Part shown: piece by piece, positions 1 through 5,181 of the stretch
How positions within the stretch are numbered: the first letter of the stretch is position 1
How the letters are laid out: every line of letters starts with the position of its first letter
Assembly (NCBI GenBank): GCA_023262195.1
Contig: JALRDM010000038.1
Span: 1-5,181, forward strand
Length of the DNA: 5,181 nucleotides
Source: Salibacteraceae bacterium
GTDB lineage: Bacteria > Bacteroidota > Bacteroidia > Flavobacteriales_G > Salibacteraceae
Direction of reading: 5' to 3'
Made by a program: the position numbers and the translations under genes
The notes under the pieces: model-generated
What the model was told of the DNA's origin: nothing
Database searches by the model: none
Seen by the model: only the letters and a program-made list of their open reading frames with translations

Positions 1-1977
1 ATTCTGGGCATTTTCTTTCCCAATTTTTATGTTGCTGCTTTGACAGCCTCCATAGGCCTGATCAGTATTTTGATACTGATAATTTTTGGAGTATGGCGCA
101 ACGTGGGCCTGGTGACCATGACAGTTTTTGTCATCGTTGGCTATGGATTGACCATATTAAATACGGATCGATTATTTCCAAACCATTACTCTTCAAAGGA
201 ATTGAGCAAACAGGTGCTTTTTGCTGAGCTCACATCCGATGCAATTCCTAGAATTAAGAGTACGAAGGCCGAGGTAAGGCTTATTTCTGCTTTTGATGGA
301 GAATCTTATGAGCAAATCCAAGGCAAACTTCTGGTCTATTTTGAGAAGGACAGCCAATCACTAGACCTAGGAGTTAATGATACTGTGGTGCTGAAAGGAT
401 GGATCAGCCAAATATCAGAGCCCAAAAACCCCAATGAGTTTAATTATAAGCGCTATATGGGTTTCCATCAAATAACGCATCAAGTATATGTCTCTTCAAA
501 AAATTGGTGTCTGGTTGGTTCGGGTATTGGATTTTTTAGATGGATTAAAGATGTTCAACACAGCGTGCTCGCCATACTTGCAGATAAGGGACTGGATAGA
601 GATGAATTGGCCATAGTGTCGGCACTGCTTGTGGGGTATAAACACTATTTATCTGCCGATCAGGTTAATGCATTTGCCAGTACCGGAGCTATGCATGTGC
701 TCGCGGTGTCTGGTCTGCATGTTGGAATCGTTTACCTAATACTATCACGGTTATTTAAACCATTTCATCGCTTTAGGAATGGCAAGATTGTGACGGGACT
801 CACAATTTTGGTGATGCTATGGATTTATGCAGGTATAACTGGGTTTTCACCATCGGTAACAAGGGCAACAACCATGTTCAGCTTCGTAATTGGCGCCCAG
901 TTAATGCGGAGGAATACTGACATATTCAATACGCTGGCTACAAGCGCTATGTTGCTGCTTGTGATTAATCCATTTTTGATTGTGGAGGTCGGTTTCCAAC
1001 TATCTTACCTAGCGGTAATTGGCATTGTGGTTTTGCAGCCGAGAATTTATGACCTATGGCAACCAAACAATTGGCTATTAGATAAAATTTGGGCCATCAC
1101 GGCAGTTTCAATAGCTGCACAAACAGCCACATTTCCTTTAGGGTTATTATACTTTCATCAATTTCCAACCTATTTTTTGGTGAGTAATCTGATAGTAATT
1201 CCTGCGGCCACCATTATTCTTCCTATAGGCATTCTTTTAGTTTCCGTGCACTGGATTCCGCTCATATCGAATGTGATAGGGTTTACGCTTGAAAGGATTG
1301 TACACTGGCTCAATTTGATTATTGGCAAGATACAGGAGCTACCTTATTCATTGGTTTCCGGAGTTGATATTACCATTTTCGAAACATACTTTATCTATAT
1401 GATCATTGTTACTTCTGTAGCATTTCTGATTACCAAAAGGTATTCGTGGCTGATGTCTTTTCTTATTGCTATCTGTGCTATACAAGTCCTCAATATTGGG
1501 GAATTGGTCTCGCAAAAAAATCAAGCGAAGCTTATCGTATATAGCGTTAAAGGACACAACGCCATTGATGTTATCGATGGCTTGAATCATAACTTTTATG
1601 CCGATTCGATGCTTCAAAATGATTTTGATAAAATGAGATTTCACATCCACCACAATTGGTGGTATCTTGGGCTTAAAGACCCTACCATTCGTCCCTTTTT
1701 TGCTGGACTTTTCAATTTCGAGCATCTTGTGATGTATGTGCTTGATGGAAAACATAGGTATGATATGCCTGACCAAGTTGATGTGCTCCTCGTGGCTGAG
1801 CGGACTGTTCAACACCCAATTGAGGTATTGCGATCTACGGAACCCGGTTTAGTGCTGCTATCCGAAAATCTTGATTGGAAATCGCATAGATATTGGAGTA
1901 AGTTACTTCAAGAGAAAGGCATTGAATATTGGGATATGAAAACCCAAGGAGCTTACATCAGGAATATAGAAGTTTAG
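1..1977 (+). CDS. comEC: ComEC/Rec2-family DNA-uptake channel, 5' end cut by window edge
   Basis: Inner-membrane channel that carries single-stranded DNA into the cytoplasm during natural transformation. The frame is open from base 1, and the 13 codons before the TTG at 40 read as typical ComEC N-terminal membrane sequence (ILGIFFPNFY), so the true start is upstream of the window and TTG-40 is not the start. In the 658 visible residues: hydrophobic helices at about 15-55; a soluble DUF4131/OB-like region at about 60-175 with the family motif EPKNPNEFNY (140-149); the polytopic Competence domain at about 200-470 with HVLAVSGLHVG (232-242), VTRA (286-289), GFQLSYLAVIG (331-341) and FPLGLLYFHQFP (378-389); further helices to about 500; and a soluble tail at 506-658. 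The tail resembles the start of the ComEC metallo-beta-lactamase domain but has no HxHxDH metal motif. The family assignment is seen directly; that the organism is actually competent is not shown. Confidence 0.95.
   Translation: MLGIFFPNFYVAALTASIGLISILILIIFGVWRNVGLVTMTVFVIVGYGLTILNTDRLFPNHYSSKELSKQVLFAELTSDAIPRIKSTKAEVRLISAFDGESYEQIQGKLLVYFEKDSQSLDLGVNDTVVLKGWISQISEPKNPNEFNYKRYMGFHQITHQVYVSSKNWCLVGSGIGFFRWIKDVQHSVLAILADKGLDRDELAIVSALLVGYKHYLSADQVNAFASTGAMHVLAVSGLHVGIVYLILSRLFKPFHRFRNGKIVTGLTILVMLWIYAGITGFSPSVTRATTMFSFVIGAQLMRRNTDIFNTLATSAMLLLVINPFLIVEVGFQLSYLAVIGIVVLQPRIYDLWQPNNWLLDKIWAITAVSIAAQTATFPLGLLYFHQFPTYFLVSNLIVIPAATIILPIGILLVSVHWIPLISNVIGFTLERIVHWLNLIIGKIQELPYSLVSGVDITIFETYFIYMIIVTSVAFLITKRYSWLMSFLIAICAIQVLNIGELVSQKNQAKLIVYSVKGHNAIDVIDGLNHNFYADSMLQNDFDKMRFHIHHNWWYLGLKDPTIRPFFAGLFNFEHLVMYVLDGKHRYDMPDQVDVLLVAERTVQHPIEVLRSTEPGLVLLSENLDWKSHRYWSKLLQEKGIEYWDMKTQGAYIRNIEV
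1974..1977. other. Interlocked stop codons of convergent comEC and aroE
   Basis: The plus-strand comEC TAG (1975-1977) and the minus-strand aroE TAA (1976-1974) overlap within four bases (TTAG). No intergenic space remains, and no hairpin followed by a T-run is visible in the flanking coding ends, so transcripts from both sides probably run into each other's 3' ends. Confidence 0.85.
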
Positions 1978-2690
1978 CGATTCCAGATTTCCCAGCTGGC
2001 CTCGGCTTGCAACTCAAGCATTTCAAGTCCATTTTTCACCTGTGCACCGTGTGCTTTACACTCTTTTAAAAAAGCCGTTTCCAGAGGGTTGTAAATTAGA
2101 TCGAAAACCAAGTGGTACTTTGTGATCGCAGCGAAAGGAATGGCTGGTTTTAACTGAACATTTGGGTACATACCGAGTGGAGTAGTATTGATAATAACCA
2201 AATTGGTTTCAACATCTTTCTGTTGCAGAGCTTCGTATGTATTTACACCTGTACGCGAAATGACTTGATAATTAATCTTTAGCGCTTCGAGCGCAAACTT
2301 TACAGCTTTGGAACTTCCACCAGAACCAAGAACAAGCGCAGATTGATGATACGGTTTGATTATCCGCTCTATGGCTTGCTTAAAGCCAATCCAATCTGTA
2401 TTGTGTCCTATCAATTTGTCCTCAGCAATTTCTATACAGTTAACAGCACCGATCAGTTGGGCTTCATTACTCAACCCATCCAGAAAAGGAATGATTTGCT
2501 CTTTGTACGGTATGGTAACATTCAACCCATGATAAAGGGAGAATTCAAAACGGGGCATGGCATTCGATAGGTCTTCAATTTCGATCGATGCATAGGTTGC
2601 ATCTAAATTGAGCTCCGAGAATTTCTCGTTAAAAAATGAAGGTGAAAACGAATGTGTTAACGGATATCCAATGAGCCCGTAGCGCTTCAC
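1974..2690 (-). CDS. aroE: Shikimate dehydrogenase (NADP+), GTG start
   Basis: Cytoplasmic enzyme reducing 3-dehydroshikimate to shikimate with NADPH, the fourth step of the shikimate pathway to chorismate. The GTG at 2690-2688 is chosen as start (238 residues) because the AroE family begins at KRYGLIGYPL. The longer frame to 2765 adds a cysteine-rich stretch that is only the DUF368 C-terminus read in another frame. Visible motifs: THSFSP (12-17, shikimate-binding serines), NVTIPYK (57-63, catalytic Lys63), GAVNC (81-85), GHNTD (95-99, catalytic Asp99), glycine-rich GSGGSSKA (122-129, NADP-binding fold), SRT (145-147), NTTPLGM (168-174), DLIYNP (197-202) and GLEMLELQ (221-228). It is shorter than the roughly 270-residue enterobacterial enzyme but all core motifs are present. 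It is the last gene of the operon, overlaps the upstream DUF368 gene by 4 nt and has no obvious Shine-Dalgarno site, so translational coupling is likely. Confidence 0.95.
   Translation of the reverse strand: MKRYGLIGYPLTHSFSPSFFNEKFSELNLDATYASIEIEDLSNAMPRFEFSLYHGLNVTIPYKEQIIPFLDGLSNEAQLIGAVNCIEIAEDKLIGHNTDWIGFKQAIERIIKPYHQSALVLGSGGSSKAVKFALEALKINYQVISRTGVNTYEALQQKDVETNLVIINTTPLGMYPNVQLKPAIPFAAITKYHLVFDLIYNPLETAFLKECKAHGAQVKNGLEMLELQAEASWEIWNR
2687..2690 (-). promoter_or_regulatory. GTGA stop/start overlap coupling the DUF368 gene to aroE
   Basis: On the minus strand the TGA stop of the DUF368 gene (2689-2687) overlaps the GTG start of aroE (2690-2688). No purine-rich ribosome site is seen in the 20 bases before the GTG, so re-initiation by terminating ribosomes is the likely way aroE is translated. 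The overlap also decides the aroE start. Confidence 0.8.
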
Positions 2691-3652
2691 TCTGAAGATA
2701 GTTTGGAGGACAACTGCTCGGCAACAAAGACGGTTGCAAATCCTGCAGCAATTAATAATACGCAACCCAAGATTTGTGGGTCGTTACCGTAGATTGGGTT
2801 TAATTCAATCTTTGCAAATGTCGCAGGGAGAACGCTACGGCTATGAATGATGACCAGCTCTCCGCTATCTTTCTCCATGGTCTGTAGTATTTTTTGCCAG
2901 GGCCAAATCTTATTTAGCGATCCAATTAAGAAGCCAGTGAGTGCTGCCAGCGTAAGATCTTTAAAATTGGCAAAGGCCCATGAAATAACACGGGAGAATG
3001 CAATCATTCCAACCAACATACCACTGCCGAAAGCAATTAAGACGATAATCTTGTCTATTTCAAATGTCTTGATGGCGTCTTTAACCGTAGGGATGATGTA
3101 GGTATACATGCCAAGCAAAAGCAGAATAAAACTTCCAGAGATTCCCGGAAGCAGTAGTGCGCTTACTGCGATTGCACCACATACAAAAACATACCAAAGT
3201 TCTGGGTTTCCAGCTACAGGTACCGCAACAGTGATATAATAAGCAATGCATGCACCCAGAGTTGCCATGAATATCACTTGACCATTCACTTGAATAATTT
3301 GCTTACCTACAAACCAGGCACTCACCATGATGAGCCCAAAGAAATATGACCATACGAGTAATGGATATGTTTCTAGAAGGTGCGTGATCAGAAAAACTCC
3401 GATGACAATTCCCACTACCATTCCTGAGATAAGTGTGACTAAAAAATTGCCATCTACCGCCTTCCAGACACCAGGTATTCCATCTTTCTTAAATGCCGTG
3501 AAAAGTCCGGGGCCGATGCTTTTTATTACATTAATGAGTCGCTCATAAATGCCCGTGATAAATGCAATGGTTCCACCAGAAACACCAGGCACCACTTCAG
3601 CCATACCCATGGCCATGCCTTTCAAAACGAGAAAAAGAGGTGCTTTTATCAT
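2687..3652 (-). CDS. DUF368 membrane protein, probable PopT-type undecaprenyl-phosphate translocase
   Basis: Polytopic inner-membrane protein of 321 residues, a usual length for DUF368. Members of this family (PopT) have been reported as translocases that return undecaprenyl phosphate, the lipid carrier of cell-wall and surface-polymer synthesis, across the membrane; the function here is inferred from the family. Visible: an N-terminal signature KGMAMGMAEVVPGVSGGT (11-28) followed by GIYERLI (34-40), and a related second motif LLPGISGS (167-174) followed by LLLLGMY (177-183). This suggests two homologous halves, each with a re-entrant PG(V/I)SG element. Many hydrophobic stretches, for example 72-90, 98-116, 128-145, 154-182, 201-220, 232-245 and 294-311, suggest about eight or nine membrane segments. 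The ATG at 3652 lies 6 nt after the rhodanese stop, with an AAGG site just upstream. A hydrophilic insert at about 250-290 precedes the last helix. Confidence 0.92.
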   Translation of the reverse strand: MIKAPLFLVLKGMAMGMAEVVPGVSGGTIAFITGIYERLINVIKSIGPGLFTAFKKDGIPGVWKAVDGNFLVTLISGMVVGIVIGVFLITHLLETYPLLVWSYFFGLIMVSAWFVGKQIIQVNGQVIFMATLGACIAYYITVAVPVAGNPELWYVFVCGAIAVSALLLPGISGSFILLLLGMYTYIIPTVKDAIKTFEIDKIIVLIAFGSGMLVGMIAFSRVISWAFANFKDLTLAALTGFLIGSLNKIWPWQKILQTMEKDSGELVIIHSRSVLPATFAKIELNPIYGNDPQILGCVLLIAAGFATVFVAEQLSSKLSSE

Positions 3653-3656
3653 GTTG

Positions 3657-3660
3657 CCTT
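3657..3660 (-). promoter_or_regulatory. Weak Shine-Dalgarno-like site (AAGG) before the DUF368 gene
   Basis: The minus-strand junction reads TAAGGCAACATG. The AAGG starts inside the rhodanese TAA stop and ends four bases before the ATG at 3652. The spacing is acceptable for a short ribosome-binding site and supports this start, though Bacteroidota generally depend little on such sites. Confidence 0.4.
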
Positions 3661-3973
3661 AGTAAGTAGGCAAGCTAGGATCAATTTCTGCGGCCCAAGC
3701 CAAAACTCCACCCTTAAGGTTAATCACATTCTCATAACCTCTGGCCATGAGTGCTTGGGTGATGGCAGCGCTTCGTCCGCCTGCCTTGCAATGAATCACC
3801 ACATCCTTATCCTTAGAAATGCGTGAAAGGTTACTCATTACCTCACCCATCGGAATAAGTTCGCCTCCAATATTGCAGTATTCAAATTCGTTGGTTTCGC
3901 GGATATCGATCAACTGTAGGTCATCTCCCGCATCCATTCGAGCCTTCAGCTCAGTAACCGAAATTTCTTTCAT
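3659..3973 (-). CDS. Stand-alone rhodanese-domain protein of the MoeB/MoeZ C-terminal type
   Basis: A 104-residue single rhodanese domain, presumably cytoplasmic since no signal peptide is seen. Rhodaneses carry sulfane sulfur on an active-site cysteine as a persulfide. Here Cys62 sits in the loop CKAGGRS (62-68), with the intact C-x5-S form expected of an active sulfurtransferase. Other conserved points are LIDIRE (21-26), GGELIP (36-41), a Gly-Tyr (79-80) and LKGGVLAW (86-93). The GGELIP segment and the ending DPSLPTY closely resemble the rhodanese domain found fused to the C-terminus of MoeB/MoeZ/Uba4 adenylyltransferases, but no adenylyltransferase is fused here. The ATG at 3973 is the first codon of the domain and lies 9 nt after the TPR stop; the DUF368 gene follows 6 nt later. 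The physiological sulfur acceptor cannot be told from sequence; thiosulfate, tRNA thiolation or molybdopterin routes are all possible. Confidence 0.9.
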   Translation of the reverse strand: MKEISVTELKARMDAGDDLQLIDIRETNEFEYCNIGGELIPMGEVMSNLSRISKDKDVVIHCKAGGRSAAITQALMARGYENVINLKGGVLAWAAEIDPSLPTY

Positions 3974-3982
3974 GGCGCGAAT

Positions 3983-5181
3983 TTATTTTAATGATTCTAT
4001 CAAAAATTGAATTTCTTCTGTTTCCATTCCTTTAGGATAAAACAGAATAAACTCTTCAATTAATTCAGGTTTGAGCACAAGTAAATCTACCAGCTGCTCA
4101 AATCCCTCGTCTTCATTTTTTGATCTAAAATTCAAAACAGCTTCGTAAAGCTTTATGTAGTGATTTTCAGAGTGAACTTCGAGCGCCCGGTCTACCACAT
4201 CTTTTGCGAGCGCATCATTGTTGATGGAAAGGCAAAGCTGTATATAATCAACCCAAACATCTTCGTTTAAATAACCAAACTCAATAGTTTTTTCATAGGC
4301 GTTGAGCGCGTCATCGGGTAAGTCATACTTAGCAAAAAGTCCCGCTATGAAGAAATGGTAGTCCTCGTTTTCCGGCTCAAGTTCAATGGCCTTTTTGGCA
4401 TATTCTAACGCTTCTAATTCTCTGCCAAGCATATCAAGTGAGCTACTCGCTGCGAGCCAAGCCTCAGCCATATCTTCGTCTTTTCTTAGGGCCTTTTCAA
4501 AATAGGTGAGTGCGGAGCGATGATCTTCCAAATTATCATAGCAATCGCCTATGTAGAAATAAATAAGTGTATCGAGAATTTCGAAGGATAATGCCCTCTT
4601 GTACAAGTCAATGGCTTCTTGATATCTATTGAGTTGCACTAAAATGTTGGCCTTGTTAAAGAGCGCTGCATGAAAGTTCTCATCAATAACCAATGCATAG
4701 TCAAATGCGGTAGCTGCTTTGCTAAAATCAGCTTTGGCCTGATAACTCGCTCCTAAATTGAACCAAGCATGTTCATTATAAGGCACCTGATCGATTAGAT
4801 TATTAAAGGTGCTCACCGCATCATCGTAATCCTTTGAAAGTTCGAAGCAATAAGCGAGCTCATAAATGGCGTCCTCATTATTTGGCTCAATTGACAGTGC
4901 CTCTTTCAAATAGGTGATGGCTGTTCTGTAATCCTCTAAATTCTGATACTCCACAGCCAGATTCAAGTAGATGTTGTCTTTATCTTCTGATGTGAACTCC
5001 AATGCTCGAGACAAAGCATCTATAGCCTTGGAATAGTTACCCTTCTGACTTAACACACTTGCTTTTATAATGTGAAACTCAGGGTTTGTCTGCTCGAATA
5101 TTTCAATTTCGTTCAATAGTGTAATCGCCTCCGATTGCCTATTGGTTAGGGATAGTAATTCTGCTTCTTTTAAACTTAGTT
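3983..5181 (-). CDS. Tetratricopeptide-repeat protein, 5' end cut by window edge
   Basis: A protein made almost wholly of TPR helices, expected to act as a protein-binding scaffold; partner and process are unknown. The frame is open to the right edge. The 21 codons before the TTG at 5116 (including LKEAELLSLTNRQSEAI) are themselves a TPR-like helix pair, so TTG-5116 is not the start and at least 398 residues are coded here. About eleven consecutive units of roughly 34 residues are visible, with the usual pattern W/Y-x2-L-G-x2-Y, then A, F, A and P. Clear examples in the 398-residue numbering are the units beginning at NIYLNLAVEYQNL (about 68), EHAWFNLGASYQAKADF (about 134) and AEAWLAASSSLDML (about 236). 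The later units drift from consensus and the C-terminus ends in an acidic cap with FILFYPKGM and FLIESLK. Acidic overall. It is the first visible gene of the minus-strand operon, 9 nt before the rhodanese. The N-terminus is unseen, so a signal peptide or anchor cannot be excluded. Confidence 0.92.
   Translation of the reverse strand, partial: LSLKEAELLSLTNRQSEAITLLNEIEIFEQTNPEFHIIKASVLSQKGNYSKAIDALSRALEFTSEDKDNIYLNLAVEYQNLEDYRTAITYLKEALSIEPNNEDAIYELAYCFELSKDYDDAVSTFNNLIDQVPYNEHAWFNLGASYQAKADFSKAATAFDYALVIDENFHAALFNKANILVQLNRYQEAIDLYKRALSFEILDTLIYFYIGDCYDNLEDHRSALTYFEKALRKDEDMAEAWLAASSSLDMLGRELEALEYAKKAIELEPENEDYHFFIAGLFAKYDLPDDALNAYEKTIEFGYLNEDVWVDYIQLCLSINNDALAKDVVDRALEVHSENHYIKLYEAVLNFRSKNEDEGFEQLVDLLVLKPELIEEFILFYPKGMETEEIQFLIESLK

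Noticed and set aside
40..42. TTG as the comEC start
   Set aside because: The upstream in-frame codons to base 1 encode typical ComEC N-terminal membrane sequence, so the gene is simply cut by the window.
29..960. Repeated TATGTTGCTGCTT near bases 29-41 and about 949-960 of comEC
   Set aside because: It is a short match in hydrophobic, Leu/Ala-rich coding sequence read in different contexts, and is most likely chance.
1348..1815. 155-residue minus-strand open frame within comEC
   Set aside because: It is antisense to strongly conserved comEC coding sequence and shows no recognisable motif or domain, so it is read as a shadow frame.
1992..1999. Palindrome CCAGCTGG near the comEC/aroE junction as a possible terminator
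   Set aside because: It is only 8 bp, has no loop and no T-run, and lies inside the aroE 3' coding end.
2343..2570. Plus-strand 75-residue open frame antisense to aroE
   Set aside because: It lies wholly within aroE motif-coding sequence and its translation has no family features.
3974..3982. Possible internal promoter between the TPR and rhodanese genes
   Set aside because: The gap is 9 nt and no Bacteroidota-type TTG...TAnnTTTG pair was found in the preceding coding sequence.
2847..4010. Three short plus-strand open frames antisense to the DUF368 and rhodanese genes
   Set aside because: Each mirrors a conserved minus-strand gene, has no motif and no credible ribosome site.

Overview
The window looks like a compact, fully coding piece of a Bacteroidota chromosome. 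The main grounds are the protein families: a ComEC whose C-terminal metallo-beta-lactamase region has lost its metal motif, a short AroE of about 238 residues, and the association of a TPR protein, a DUF368 membrane protein and AroE, which I remember as a recurrent gene order in Flavobacteriales and relatives. The base composition leans to AT by eye, and strong Shine-Dalgarno sites are rare, which fits the same phylum. No finer placement is justified from sequence reading alone.

Layout: plus-strand comEC occupies the left part (1-1977). It is cut at its 5' end by the window edge, because its frame stays open to base 1. Everything to the right is on the minus strand and reads right to left: a TPR-repeat protein (cut by the right edge), a stand-alone rhodanese-domain protein, a DUF368 (PopT-type) membrane protein and shikimate dehydrogenase aroE. 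The gaps are 9 nt, 6 nt and a 4-nt GTGA stop/start overlap, so these four genes very probably form one transcript whose promoter lies beyond the right edge. comEC and aroE meet tail to tail with their stop codons interlocked over 4 nt, leaving no intergenic terminator.

Functionally, comEC is the inner-membrane channel for imported single-stranded DNA. The minus-strand set mixes housekeeping roles: aromatic amino acid/chorismate synthesis (AroE), probable recycling of the undecaprenyl-phosphate lipid carrier (DUF368/PopT), a sulfur-handling or redox rhodanese of the MoeB/MoeZ-tail type, and a TPR scaffold of unknown partner. No RNA gene, mobile element, CRISPR array, long repeat or gene-free stretch over 300 bases is visible. 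The longest non-coding gap is 9 nt. I see ordinary core-genome content with several small points of interest, and no convincing novel system.
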